This document shows, one piece after another, positions 34,617 through 43,544 of a DNA stretch of 64,000 nt. The notes beneath the pieces were generated by a model that worked only from the letters and a program-made list of their open reading frames with translations, was not told where the DNA came from and searched no databases. The DNA is taken from NCBI GenBank assembly GCA_038747545.1, contig JBCDJT010000001.1:39451-103450 (forward strand), written 5' to 3'. The DNA is from JBCCMF01 sp038747545 (GTDB lineage Bacteria > Bacteroidota > Rhodothermia > Rhodothermales > JBCCMF01). Both the position numbers and the translations under genes were made by a program. The stretch's first letter is position 1. Every line of letters begins with the position of its first letter.

Positions 34617-34898
34617 GGTGGTGGATGAACGAGTCGTGTTGGCGCAAGGCCGCGCTAGGTGGCAGGCTAGTAATAAACGGCGTTAGTGGAGCATTTTTCG
34701 GGAGGTTCTATGATTTCATGCGAAGCACTGCGCTTATTGATAAGGGGTTAGATCAATCTTAACATCTTCTTGATTTGAATTGATTTAGCCCAAACCGCTG
34801 ATAAACACGTGTGATCACCTACGCGTCACAAGACAGTTGCAATGGGTAATCGTTCGCTGTATTCTGGCCTCGCGTTTCCACCAAAACCGTGCCTTCTC
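34617..34898. other. AT-rich divergent spacer between hemH and the beta-propeller gene
   Basis: This 282-bp region is visibly richer in A and T than its surroundings, especially 34690-34800 (TTGATTTGAATTGATTTAG and similar). It must hold the promoters of both flanking genes. I find no exact TAnnTTTG box, no coding frame with convincing composition, and no strong hairpin. Confidence 0.4.
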
Positions 34899-35981
34899 AT
34901 GGCTGCTCCCCTATCGCGGCGGACCTTCATCAAAAAGTCAGGCCTCACGACGCTGTCGCTGGCCGCCATCGGCGGCGGCACATGGGGATGCACGTCCCCC
35001 CAACCCCCAGAGGCTCCTATGCTGACCATCGGTGCTGGCGAGCACACCTACGCGGTTGACCACGGCTGGGCTCAGGTGCCTACAGGCAAGGCCTTCGGGT
35101 ATACACACGGCATCGTGGAAGACCGAGTTGGGCGGCTCTACATCGCCAACCAGAGCGACGATGCCATCATGGTGTTCGAGGCCGACGGGACCTTCGTCGG
35201 CAGCTGGGGCGCGGCGTACAAGGCGGGCGCACATGGCCTCACCATCGCGGAAGAGGATGGCGAAGAGTTTCTGTACCTAGCCAACACGGACCTGGCCGAA
35301 GTGGTGAAGACACAGCTGGACGGCACGGAGGTGTGGCGGCGTGGCACCCCTGATCTGCCCGGCTACAGCGAAGGGCAGAAGTACAGCCCCACGGAAACCA
35401 CTGTTGGCCCCAACGGGCACGTCTACGTAGCCGACGGCTACGGGCAGTCCTTCGTCCATGTCTACACCACTGAGGGGGAATACGTCAAGACGTTCGGCGG
35501 CCTAGGCGATGATGACGGCAGCCTCAACAGCCCTCATGGCATCACGCTGGACTCGCGCGGCAGCGAACCGGTGGTGCAAATCGCCGACCGCAACAACATC
35601 CGCATCGTCAACTTTGACCTCGACGGCGCCTTCATCAGCGAAGTCATTGCGCCGGACGCCCTGCGTTTCCCCTGCACCACCGTCCATCGTGGCGACCTGC
35701 TTTACATTCCTGATCTCTTCTCGCGCATCTCGATCTTCGATGCCAACAACGACAAAATCATCGACCTGGGTGACTATGTTAATGGACAGGTGTTGGACGG
35801 CTGGGACGACTTTGGCGAGACCTATCCCGAGATGGAGGGCTATCCAAACCTCGCCCACGCAAAACGCACACCGGGCAAATTCATCTCCCCGCACGGGATG
35901 TGGGTAGATGAGGAGGAGAATATCTACATCGTGGAGTGGATTGAGGATGGCCGGGTGACCAAGCTTACGAAGCAAGGCTGA
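34899..35981 (+). CDS. Tat-exported NHL/six-bladed beta-propeller protein
   Basis: ATG 34899 gives a twin-arginine signal, SRRTFIKKSG at residues 6-15, then a hydrophobic stretch ending GGTWGC; the cysteine may be lipidated, although Trp before the Gly is atypical. The rest (about residues 50-360) is a chain of NHL-like blades such as GRLYIANQSDDAIMVFEADG, GHVYVADGYGQSFVHVY and ENIYIVEWIEDGRVTKL, resembling peptidylglycine-amidating-lyase-like propellers. Its closing segment EMEGYPNLAHAKRTPGKF is not part of a standard blade. Periplasmic or surface location is expected; the ligand is unknown. It is monocistronic. Confidence 0.8.
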   Translation: MAAPLSRRTFIKKSGLTTLSLAAIGGGTWGCTSPQPPEAPMLTIGAGEHTYAVDHGWAQVPTGKAFGYTHGIVEDRVGRLYIANQSDDAIMVFEADGTFVGSWGAAYKAGAHGLTIAEEDGEEFLYLANTDLAEVVKTQLDGTEVWRRGTPDLPGYSEGQKYSPTETTVGPNGHVYVADGYGQSFVHVYTTEGEYVKTFGGLGDDDGSLNSPHGITLDSRGSEPVVQIADRNNIRIVNFDLDGAFISEVIAPDALRFPCTTVHRGDLLYIPDLFSRISIFDANNDKIIDLGDYVNGQVLDGWDDFGETYPEMEGYPNLAHAKRTPGKFISPHGMWVDEEENIYIVEWIEDGRVTKLTKQG

Positions 35982-36083
35982 CGTTTAGCCTACCGTGGTG
36001 CTGTTCTAACCCAATCGGATAGGCCACGTGTACAGGCTACGGCCCATTTTTTGCTGGTGCATGAAGGGAAACAAGGAGTGCGC

Positions 36084-36458
36084 ATGATGAGACACACGCT
36101 ACAACACCTTCTATCGCTGACCTTGGCGCTGGCTTTCGTCATCCCTTCGGTCGCTGCCGCGCCCACCAGCGATGACGTAGACGAGACACCCGATCAGGTC
36201 GTGCTGTCGGCAGCCTTCCCGAACCCCTTCCAACAGCAAACGACGTTCAACGTCACCGCCCGCGAGGCGCAGCACGTGAAGGTGGAGGTGTTCAACTTCC
36301 TCGGGCAATCGGTGGAGGTGCTGCACGACGGGCTTATCGACGCAGGCGTGACGAAGCGGCTCACCTTCAAGCCTGAGAACTTGCCGAGCGGCCTCTACCT
36401 CTACCGCGCCTCGGGCGACGGCTTCTCGTTCACGCGGCAGTTCACGCTCATCAAGTAG
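36084..36458 (+). CDS. Secreted protein consisting almost only of a T9SS type A sorting domain
   Basis: ATG 36084 (or 36087), with AAGGAG at 36073-36078, starts a 124-residue protein: a signal peptide of about 25 residues ending SVAAA, a short acidic stretch, and a C-terminal sorting domain. The domain has the hallmarks AAFPNPFQQQTTFNV, then VKVEVFNFLGQSVEVLHDG, LPSGLYLYRASGDG and a terminal FTRQFTLIK. Such domains normally sit at the end of large secreted proteins and direct export and anchoring through type IX secretion; here there is no cargo. A palindromic element lies immediately downstream. Confidence 0.85.
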   Translation: MMRHTLQHLLSLTLALAFVIPSVAAAPTSDDVDETPDQVVLSAAFPNPFQQQTTFNVTAREAQHVKVEVFNFLGQSVEVLHDGLIDAGVTKRLTFKPENLPSGLYLYRASGDGFSFTRQFTLIK

Positions 36459-36460
36459 TG

Positions 36461-36628
36461 CTAGTGCTCCCTCAAGCATGGTGCTTCGGATTCGCGGCGT
36501 CCCTTTTGGTTTCCACCTGCGTTCCCTGTCCTCGCCATATCTACGGATATGACTGCGATCAGGCGCCTTGGTGGAAACCAAAATGGCCAGCCTCTCGGTC
36601 CGAACTTGCATGCTTGAAGCAGCACTAG
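36461..36628. repeat. 168-bp imperfect inverted repeat, MITE- or REP-like
   Basis: Both ends read CTAGTGCT in inverted orientation. Matching blocks between arms are about 20 bp at the tips (36461-36480 with 36609-36628, three mismatches), TTCGGA, and a 14-bp perfect block TTTTGGTTTCCACC (36504-36517 with 36570-36583). The centre is a small perfect hairpin CATATC-TACG-GATATG (36536-36551). It fills the whole gap between two convergent genes, and its right tip contains the stop codon of the minus-strand lipoprotein gene. It carries no coding sequence. Confidence 0.75.
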
Positions 36629-37104
36629 TCGATCATCAGATCGCCATACGAGATGAGTTCGCCGAGGCCATCAAAGATGAACACGCGCTGCAGGCCCGGG
36701 TCCAGGTTTAGCGCCGAGAACTGGAACACGTAGGCGCCCGGGTCGCTCGCCTCGATCAACTCATCCAACACCACCAGCCGCCGGTTGCGATCCACAGCGC
36801 TGACGCGCAAGCCGCCGCGGATGGAGCCCGGCAGCGTCACCGTTAGCGGGATCGTCACAAACTCGCCAGCGGTCGGGTTGGGGAAGGCAGGGTCGATGCG
36901 TATACTGCCGATGTACACGGGAGCCGTGCGCCAATCGTCGATGTCCTCGTTGATGATCTCGCCGTTTTCGTTCGTCTCCGTAAACCCGGATGCGACTTGG
37001 TCGGCGCTGCGGATGAACTCCTCCTGCTGGTCTTGTGTGTCGCACGCGGTGAGGCAGAGCAGGAGCGCACCGCTTATCGCGATGCTTAGCAATCGATTAC
37101 GCAT
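36625..37104 (-). CDS. Small lipoprotein with T9SS-CTD/FlgD-like domain
   Basis: The 159-residue product has a lipoprotein signal (hydrophobic core then CLTACDTQ, lipidated Cys21) and an acidic spacer to about residue 65. A beta-sandwich-like domain follows, opening IDPAFPNPTAGEFVTIPL and ending FIFDGLGELISYGDLMID. The FPNP opening and strand spacing recall the sorting domain of the convergent neighbour, but the final strand motif differs and a lipid anchor would hold it in the envelope. Its stop codon lies in the tip of the palindromic element. Function is unknown; the domain relation is by eye. Confidence 0.7.
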   Translation of the reverse strand: MRNRLLSIAISGALLLCLTACDTQDQQEEFIRSADQVASGFTETNENGEIINEDIDDWRTAPVYIGSIRIDPAFPNPTAGEFVTIPLTVTLPGSIRGGLRVSAVDRNRRLVVLDELIEASDPGAYVFQFSALNLDPGLQRVFIFDGLGELISYGDLMID

Positions 37105-37278
37105 AGGTCGTTCTTCTGGCGGAAGTGATAGGCCACGTGCCTCATTTAGATAGCGCTTCTACGGGCGCCACACGGTTTTCTTCCCTATACCGAAACCGCC
37201 GAGAAACGGGGCCATGTGCGGACCAGGGATAGCGTGTCTGCTCCTGACCTTACCACTGCTTGACACACACCTGTCACT

Positions 37279-37833
37279 ATGAAAATATACACCCGGACGG
37301 GCGACCAAGGTACCACCGCGCTCTTTGGCGGAGGCCGCGTCGTCAAGAGCCATCCGCGCATTGAGGCCTACGGTACCGTCGACGAAACGAACTCGATCCT
37401 CGGCCTCGTACGCTCGCACCTCGCCGAGGAACCCGCCTGTGCCGATGCTGACGCCGTGCTGACGCGCATCCAGAATGAGCTGTTTGTGGCTGGCGCCGAC
37501 CTGGCTACCCCACTCGAAGCCAAGCCGTTCGTCCCGCGCATCAATGGCGACTTGGTCACTGCCTTGGAAGCCGACATCGACCGCTTCGACGGCGACCTGC
37601 CGCCGCTCAAAGCTTTCATTCTACCTGGCGGGCACATCGCCTCCTCGGTGCTTCACATGGCACGCACGGCCTGCCGCCGCGCCGAGCGCCTGACGGTGGA
37701 GTTGGCGGCGTTGGAGCCGATCAACGAAGACACCATCGTCTACCTCAACCGCCTCTCGGACTTGCTCTTCACCATGTCGCGCTGGGTCAACCATGCGGCA
37801 GGCGTCGCGGATGTAGAATGGCAAGCCCGCTGA
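37279..37833 (+). CDS. pduO: PduO-type cob(I)alamin adenosyltransferase
   Basis: The enzyme transfers the adenosyl group of ATP to cob(I)alamin to form coenzyme B12. The 184-residue product has the ATP-binding N-terminus IYTRTGDQGTTALFGGGR (residues 3-20), SHPRIEAYGTVDETNSILGL, and the later FILPGGHIASSVLHMARTACRRAER region. Length and motif order are normal for the PduO/MMAB family. It is a single gene, converging on a small lipoprotein gene. No B12-dependent enzyme is in the window. Confidence 0.93.
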   Translation: MKIYTRTGDQGTTALFGGGRVVKSHPRIEAYGTVDETNSILGLVRSHLAEEPACADADAVLTRIQNELFVAGADLATPLEAKPFVPRINGDLVTALEADIDRFDGDLPPLKAFILPGGHIASSVLHMARTACRRAERLTVELAALEPINEDTIVYLNRLSDLLFTMSRWVNHAAGVADVEWQAR

Positions 37834-37838
37834 GTGGG

Positions 37839-38234
37839 CTACCGCCGCAACGGCGGTGGGGCGGCTAGCTCGAAGCCGTTGTGCTCGGCACGCTTTTCGT
37901 CATTAACAGGAATTTGGATGTAGGCCGTGATGGCGCTCTGCGGATCTCCACATTGGATTCCGCGGCCTGTGTAGACTGTGGACTCGATCCGGTAGTCCTG
38001 TATTCGTAGGCCCACTTCCTCAGCAAATGCGATAGGGTCTACCGGCGGCAAGGGCGGCTCACACTGGCGCGACGTGACAAAGGACTTGACCACCCACAAG
38101 GTGGGAGGCGGTCCGACGTTGTAGCTACCTTCAGGATACGGCAGGCGCGGCACATAAGGCTCGATGGCACACCCGTTACACCACAGCACGATAGCCAGGA
38201 GCATCACGACCAATGCGGCTCTCTTTCCTTCCAT
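37839..38234 (-). CDS. Small lipoprotein of unknown function
   Basis: From ATG 38234 the 131-residue product has a lipoprotein-type signal (AALVVMLLAIVLWCNGC, Cys near residue 21). A proline-rich stretch (IEPYVPRLPYPEGSYNVGPP) and a short globular region with three further cysteines in all follow. A frame running further upstream to 38459 lacks sense as protein and is rejected. The 3' end contains a perfect 7-bp hairpin (37841-37857, ACCGCCG/CGGCGGT) that may help terminate the convergent pduO transcript. No family is recognised. Confidence 0.62.
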   Translation of the reverse strand: MEGKRAALVVMLLAIVLWCNGCAIEPYVPRLPYPEGSYNVGPPPTLWVVKSFVTSRQCEPPLPPVDPIAFAEEVGLRIQDYRIESTVYTGRGIQCGDPQSAITAYIQIPVNDEKRAEHNGFELAAPPPLRR

Positions 38235-38394
38235 ACGTCTGTTTCTTCTGGAGGACACGGCGTGCCCATATGGAGGACGCGGCAAACAGCTCAACAGCGA
38301 GTGCTTCGCGTGTAGCGTGACGTGAAGCCATGGCCCGAGTAGGGCACAGAGCAATGGCACAGGCGACCACAAACCATGCCTAACCGACTCGCCA

Positions 38395-40329
38395 TTATTC
38401 ACCCAGCCAGTCGCGAGCTTTGTCGGTGATCTTGAGGCTGCCACGGACGGGATTGGCAAGCGTGACGTAGGCCTCTTGCACCATCCAGTCGAGCAGCCCG
38501 TCTACGGCATGCGCGTGACTGTCGGGGACGCTCCACTGCGGGCGCGGCGTGTCGGTGGCGATGTAGGTGAGCAGTTGGCGCACCACAGGTTCCTCGGCGG
38601 CGGTCACGACGACCTCCTTATGCCGCCCCAGGCAGATGTCGCAGTTGCCGCAGCGCTTGGCGCTGCCCTCGCCGAAGTAGCTCAGCAGGAAGTGGCGGCG
38701 GCACGTGACGCTCCCGGCATAGCGCAGCATGGCGTCGAGCCGTGCCTCAGCGTGCCGTGCCGACTTACGCACAGGGCGCGGGTCGATGGGGAGCTTCTGT
38801 GAACGCGGTGCCAGCAGCGTGACTGACACGGCGTCGTCGGGCGCGCTCCAGTCGAGCAGGCCGTGCTCGTGCAGGTAGTCCAATCCCTTGAATAGGCGGG
38901 GGCGTGGCAGCTTGAGGCGCCGGGTGAGGAGCTTGAAGTCGATAGCCCACCAGCCGTTGAACGCCTCGGCATGTACCGTGCGCAGCAGCGTGTCGGCGAA
39001 GGCGGCGAGGCTGGGGTTGTTGAGGCGGTTGATGTAAGCACGTACGGCGTTCGGTCCGGTCTTGAAGTGAATGAGGCCGTAGTTCTTCTTCGGCGGTACC
39101 ACCGTCCACACCTCCTGCCGCTCCAGGTGCTCCAGCGCAGTGCGGATAGCGCCGGGCGGTTGCCCCGTCACACGCTCCACCAGCGCCACGTTCACGGAGA
39201 GCGGCCGCTCGGGCAGCGCACCAATCGCCACCTGGTTCAGGTTACAGATCGCCTCGTAGACCGCGCGCAAGGCCTTGGGCTCGGGGTGCGATGCCGCGAT
39301 GAGTTGGCGCTGCGTGGCCTCGTCACTTTTCTGGAAGAGCAGCACGCCGTACGACCGCGCGCCATCTCGCCCTGCGCGCCCCGCCTCTTGGTAATACGCC
39401 TCCAGTGTGCCCGGCAGATCGACGTGGACGACGAAGCGCACGTCGGGCTTGTCGATGCCCATGCCGAAGGCGTTGGTGGCTACGATGAGGCGGTGCTCCC
39501 CCGCGATCCACGCGGCCTGCACGGTCTCGCGGGTGGCTTGGTCGAGCCCGGCGTGGTAGGCGGCCACGCTGTACCCTTTGCCCTGCAGCCACTGCGTCCA
39601 CGCCTCCACGCTGTTGCGGGTGGCCGCGTAGAGCAGGCCCGTGCCAGGCACGTTCTCAATCACATCGAGCACCTTCTGCCGCTTTGGCACATCGCGGAAG
39701 ACTGACCAGACGATGTTAGACCGATCGAAGCCCTTCACGCTCACGGCGGGTTGGTTCAGCCGCAGGTGCTCCAGAATATCACGGCGCACCTCGGGCGTAG
39801 CGGTGGCCGTCACGGCGATGGTCTGCGGTCGATCCGGCAACGCATCGCGCGCCTCGGCGATGCGCAGGTAGGCGGGGCGGAAGTTATGCCCCCACTCGCT
39901 GATGCAGTGCGCCTCATCCACGGCGATCATCCTAATGTTCAGCCGGTGTGCCCGCGCTGCAAACATGTCGGTGTGCAACCGCTCGGGCGAGAGGTAGATC
40001 AGCTTAAACCGCCCGAACTCGGCATCTGTCCACCGCTGGTCGATCTCGCTGGAGCGCAGTGTGCTGTTGATGAACGTAGCGGGCACCTTCCGCGCGCGCA
40101 ACGCTGACACCTGGTCCTGCATCAACGCAATGAGCGGCGAGATCACCAGCGTCACGCCGTCGTGTAACAGCGCGGGCACCTGGTACGTGATGGACTTGCC
40201 GCCGCCCGTCGGCAGGATCGCCAGGACATCGCGTCCCGCCACGACTTGGCTCACGATCTCACGCTGCCCCGGCCGAAACGCCGGATAGCCCCAGTACTGC
40301 TGAAGAAGGGCCTCCGCCTGATCAAGCAT
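38395..40329 (-). CDS. recQ: RecQ-family ATP-dependent DNA helicase
   Basis: This 3'-5' DNA helicase works in recombination and replication repair. The 644-residue product starts at ATG 40329. Walker A LPTGGGKS spans about residues 39-46, the DEAH box is at 138-141 in IAVDEAHCISEWGHNFRP, helicase motif VI is in HVDLPGTLEAYYQEAGRAGRDG, and the RecQ zinc-binding Cys cluster (CRRHFLLSYFGEGSAKRCG, NCDIC) is near residue 570-590. A winged-helix RQC-like region lies before the cluster and I see no HRDC domain. An upstream in-frame ATG at 40407 falls in a repeat-like spacer and is not used. Confidence 0.94.
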   Translation of the reverse strand: MLDQAEALLQQYWGYPAFRPGQREIVSQVVAGRDVLAILPTGGGKSITYQVPALLHDGVTLVISPLIALMQDQVSALRARKVPATFINSTLRSSEIDQRWTDAEFGRFKLIYLSPERLHTDMFAARAHRLNIRMIAVDEAHCISEWGHNFRPAYLRIAEARDALPDRPQTIAVTATATPEVRRDILEHLRLNQPAVSVKGFDRSNIVWSVFRDVPKRQKVLDVIENVPGTGLLYAATRNSVEAWTQWLQGKGYSVAAYHAGLDQATRETVQAAWIAGEHRLIVATNAFGMGIDKPDVRFVVHVDLPGTLEAYYQEAGRAGRDGARSYGVLLFQKSDEATQRQLIAASHPEPKALRAVYEAICNLNQVAIGALPERPLSVNVALVERVTGQPPGAIRTALEHLERQEVWTVVPPKKNYGLIHFKTGPNAVRAYINRLNNPSLAAFADTLLRTVHAEAFNGWWAIDFKLLTRRLKLPRPRLFKGLDYLHEHGLLDWSAPDDAVSVTLLAPRSQKLPIDPRPVRKSARHAEARLDAMLRYAGSVTCRRHFLLSYFGEGSAKRCGNCDICLGRHKEVVVTAAEEPVVRQLLTYIATDTPRPQWSVPDSHAHAVDGLLDWMVQEAYVTLANPVRGSLKITDKARDWLGE

Positions 40330-40424
40330 GCTTTCTGGGTCTGAAGGTCGGCAGGTCTGAAAGTCAAAGGTCGGGAGGCCGCGGCCAGGCCAAGGTGTTG
40401 CACGCATCCTCCACCATTAAGCCC

Positions 40425-40458
40425 CCGACTTGGGACCTTTGCCCTTCAGACTTGTGAC
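40425..40458. repeat. Short GACTTG repeat, second copy
   Basis: CCGACTTGGGACC (40425-40437) and TCAGACTTGTGAC (40446-40458) repeat the words found at 20049-20084. Related inverse words (AGGTCTGAAAGTC, AGGTCGG) lie at 40338-40375, so the whole recQ upstream spacer looks like a degenerate repeat patch. Confidence 0.45.
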
Positions 40459-42287
40459 TATTTCCTACCGAGCCAGGCCTCGCGGAAGGCCTCGATCTCT
40501 GGCGTGACAGGCAGCCCGAACGTCTCGTACAGTACGATGCTGTAGGTGGGGTCAGGCTGTGCCGAGATGCTGCTGCCCATGATCTCGCCACGGTGGCTGA
40601 AGACGATCTCCGCCGGAGCGCCGCCGCGTAAGGTAAAGAGCGCGGCGTTCCATGCGTCCTGCTTCCCTACCGGCTGCCCGTTGAGCATCATAATCTCGTC
40701 GTCCAGGTCGACGCCAGCAGCGTAGAGGGGCGTCCCCGCGCGCGTCTGCGTGACGACCCGCGCCGAGTTCTGGCTGAAGTCGAGGCTGACATCGCCGATC
40801 CACGCGTTCTGGCTGCTGTTCTGCACAAGCAGCATCCCTGCCTGCGCCAGCAGCGGCCCGAAGTCGAGCAGTTCGTTTCCTCGGATGTAGCGACGGAAGA
40901 AGGTAGACGCAAAGCTCGCGTCTCCGGTTACCTCGGCTAGGATATCCTGGAGATCGAGCATGTCGTAGGGCTCCTCGGTGGCGCCGTGCTTGGCCCAGAC
41001 GGCCTGCATATAGGCATCCAGCGTGGTGCCGTGCTCCATGCGCAGCGTCAGGTCGAGCCCCAGGCCGATGACGGCGCCGTAGGTATAGTACGAGATGAAG
41101 GTGTTGCGGAAGCTGGTGGGGTCGACCCAGTTGGCGGCGTCGACGAACTGTGCGTGCTGGCTCATCGCAATTGGCCCGCGATACGTACGTCCAGAGCCGT
41201 TCTGCACCGCGTCCACTCCCTGGGCGATGCCCGTGGCATACTCCTCAAGCGTGAGCAGCTCGGCGCGCTTCAGCAGCAGGTCGTCGTAGTAGCTGGTGAA
41301 GCCTTCGGCAAACCACAGCGCGTCGGTGAAGTTAGCTGCCTCGAAGTCGAACGGCTCTAGCGACTTGGGACGGATACGTTCCACGTTCCAGGCGTGGATG
41401 AACTCGTGGGCCACCGTGCCGAGGTTGCGCAGCATGCCTGTGGCCAGCGGGCGCGTGCTGGTCAGGATGGTCGAGTTGCGGTGCTCCATACCGTCGCCAC
41501 TGGCGTAGGGCAGGTAGGTAGCCATGAACGTGTACGTGCCGTGGTCGAAGGCAGGGTAGCCCCCGAAAGCCGCAGCGGCTTGCTCCACAATGGCCTGCGT
41601 CTTCTCCGCGTACTCATCGGCTTCGGCGTCCGTGCCTTGATGTAGCAAGGCAATGCGGATCTCGTAGGTCTCGCCGTCCTCAGTGACCTCAAACGAACGC
41701 CACGTGTGGGGACCGATGGTAGTGGGGCTGTCGAGGAAGTAGGCGAGGTCAGGCGCCGTGAACGTGTCGGCCTCGTCTGTCGGGACGAGTTGGGTAGCTA
41801 CCGTCCAATCGTCAGGCTTGTGGAATTGGATGGTGATGGGCAGGTCTTGGTAGTCCTTGGCCCATGCAAACGATGCCGGCATGTTGAAGTGCGCCATCGT
41901 GCGGTCCACCATCGAGTACGTGCCGTCGGCGCGGTTGGCGAAGAGGCGGTAGGAGAAGACGATGGTGCCGTTGTGCCCCGACACGTGCCACTCGTGAGCG
42001 TCAGCGCGTTCGATGGGCAGTGGGTCTCCCCCCTCGTTCACCGCCTGCACATCGTATACATTCTTAGCAAACTCATGCAGTGCATACCGCCCCGGCGAGG
42101 TGCGGCTCATCCGAAACGCGGTCGCCACCGACGAGTCGACAGGCACACCTTCGATCGTGATGGTGACAAGCGCCTCACGATGTGCTGCGTTATCCATAAA
42201 CACATCGTAGCGGATGCTGTCTTGCGCCCATGCTGGGGCACCAATTAGACAGCACAATAAGACACAGCAGTACAGACGAGCGGGCAT
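40458..42287 (-). CDS. M61-family metallopeptidase (glycyl aminopeptidase-like) with PDZ domain
   Basis: The 609-residue product starts at ATG 42287 with a signal peptide ending APAWAQ (about residue 22). A beta-rich N-terminal domain is followed by the zinc peptidase core with HEFIHAWNVERIRP (HExxH at residues 294-298) and the downstream ligand glutamate in FAEGFTSYYDDLLL (about residue 328). A C-terminal PDZ-like segment (AGTPLYAAGVDLDDEIMMLNG) ends it. These features define family M61. It is exported, probably periplasmic, and degrades peptides; the M61 type enzyme prefers N-terminal glycine. It lies upstream of recQ on the same strand, separated by a 128-bp repeat-rich gap. Confidence 0.92.
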   Translation of the reverse strand: MPARLYCCVLLCCLIGAPAWAQDSIRYDVFMDNAAHREALVTITIEGVPVDSSVATAFRMSRTSPGRYALHEFAKNVYDVQAVNEGGDPLPIERADAHEWHVSGHNGTIVFSYRLFANRADGTYSMVDRTMAHFNMPASFAWAKDYQDLPITIQFHKPDDWTVATQLVPTDEADTFTAPDLAYFLDSPTTIGPHTWRSFEVTEDGETYEIRIALLHQGTDAEADEYAEKTQAIVEQAAAAFGGYPAFDHGTYTFMATYLPYASGDGMEHRNSTILTSTRPLATGMLRNLGTVAHEFIHAWNVERIRPKSLEPFDFEAANFTDALWFAEGFTSYYDDLLLKRAELLTLEEYATGIAQGVDAVQNGSGRTYRGPIAMSQHAQFVDAANWVDPTSFRNTFISYYTYGAVIGLGLDLTLRMEHGTTLDAYMQAVWAKHGATEEPYDMLDLQDILAEVTGDASFASTFFRRYIRGNELLDFGPLLAQAGMLLVQNSSQNAWIGDVSLDFSQNSARVVTQTRAGTPLYAAGVDLDDEIMMLNGQPVGKQDAWNAALFTLRGGAPAEIVFSHRGEIMGSSISAQPDPTYSIVLYETFGLPVTPEIEAFREAWLGRK

Positions 42288-42380
42288 AGGGATGTCGGTC
42301 AAGACCAAGGAATGGTGCGGCAGAAGATACGGCCCTCCCCCCCTAGCTGCTCGACAAAACGCAGCCCCGGTAGTGACCCG

Positions 42381-43544
42381 CTAAGCGAACAGCGCCATCC
42401 GCTGATGCACCTTCGCCAACGTGTCCACGGCGCGGTCGATGTGCGCCTCAGCCGTGTGGCGGCCGATCGAGAACCGGATGGTAGCAGCGGCGGTGGCGGG
42501 GTCAATGCCGAGGGCAAGCAGCACATGACTGGGCTCCACCGCACCACTTGTACACGCCGAGCCTGACGAGACCGCGACGCCCTCCATGTCCATGTTCAAC
42601 AACAGCATCTCGCCATCCAACCCGCCAGCCTCATCCGCCACAAACGATAGGTTGACGATGTGCGGCGCCACGGCACCCTCAGCAAACGGTGTATTGAACT
42701 GGATGGCCTGGCCCAGCGCGTCGGCCAACCCAGCGTGTAAGCGATCGCGAAGCTGAATCAATGCAGCCAGCCATGCGTCATGGTCGGCATACGCTTGCTT
42801 CAGCGCCTCGGCCATCCCGACAATAGCGGCTACGTTCTCCGTGCCGCCGCGCCGCTTGCGCTCCTGCGCCCCGCCATGCACGAACGACGGCAGCGTGGTG
42901 CCGCCACGCACGTACAAGAAGCCGATACCTTTGGGCCCGTAAAACTTATGCGCCGAGGCCGAGAGCAAATCTACACCGAGGTCGTCGACGTTCAGAGCGT
43001 ACAGCCCCGCTGACTGCACGGCATCCGTGTGGAGCAGCACGCCATGCTGTTGGCACAGGTCGGCCACGGCGCGCACGTCGGTCTCAGCCCCAGTCTCGTT
43101 GTTGATGTGCATCACCGAGACGAGCCCGATATCGCCATCAAGATGGTCCGAGATCTGACCAGCGGTTAGTGCCCCTGAAGCGCCCGGTGTCAGCAGCCTG
43201 ACGGTGCGGGCCTGCCGCTGGAGCGCATGCGCGGTCTGCAGTACCGCCTCGTGTTCCACAGTGGACGTCAACAGCCCCTTGCCCGTGGCGTCAACGGCGC
43301 CCTTGAGCGCGGCATTGTCGGACTCCGTGCCACCGCTGGTGAATACGATCTCGCTCGGCTCAGCGCCCAGCAGCGCAGCGATCTGCTCGCGGCTGTCTTC
43401 CACGGCAAAGCGCGCCCTTCGGCCCAAGGCATGCACCGACGACGCGTTGCCATAATGGTCCGTCAGGTACGGCAGCATCGCCTCCAGCACGCGCGGATCC
43501 AGCGGCGTCGTGGCCGCATGATCCAGGTAGATCGGCGCTTTCAT
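42381..43544 (-). CDS. Cysteine desulfurase (NifS/IscS family)
   Basis: This PLP enzyme mobilises sulfur from cysteine for Fe-S clusters and thio-cofactors. The 387-residue product starts at ATG 43544 (MKAPIYLDHAATTPLDPRV). It has TSGGTESDNAALKG near residue 69, PLP lysine Lys200 in SASAHKFYGPKGIGFLY, and the persulfide-bearing Cys331 in SSGSACTSGAVEPSHVL, the short-loop group I arrangement. It overlaps the upstream membrane-protein gene by ATGA, implying coupled translation. No iscU or isc/suf neighbour is present, so housekeeping versus tRNA-thiolation roles cannot be separated. Confidence 0.93.
   Translation of the reverse strand: MKAPIYLDHAATTPLDPRVLEAMLPYLTDHYGNASSVHALGRRARFAVEDSREQIAALLGAEPSEIVFTSGGTESDNAALKGAVDATGKGLLTSTVEHEAVLQTAHALQRQARTVRLLTPGASGALTAGQISDHLDGDIGLVSVMHINNETGAETDVRAVADLCQQHGVLLHTDAVQSAGLYALNVDDLGVDLLSASAHKFYGPKGIGFLYVRGGTTLPSFVHGGAQERKRRGGTENVAAIVGMAEALKQAYADHDAWLAALIQLRDRLHAGLADALGQAIQFNTPFAEGAVAPHIVNLSFVADEAGGLDGEMLLLNMDMEGVAVSSGSACTSGAVEPSHVLLALGIDPATAAATIRFSIGRHTAEAHIDRAVDTLAKVHQRMALFA

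Noticed and set aside
38971..39705. Long plus-strand open frame of 244 codons inside recQ
   Set aside because: It is antisense to well-conserved RecQ motifs and its translation is rich in Arg, Gly and Val with no recognisable domain; it is a GC-rich shadow.
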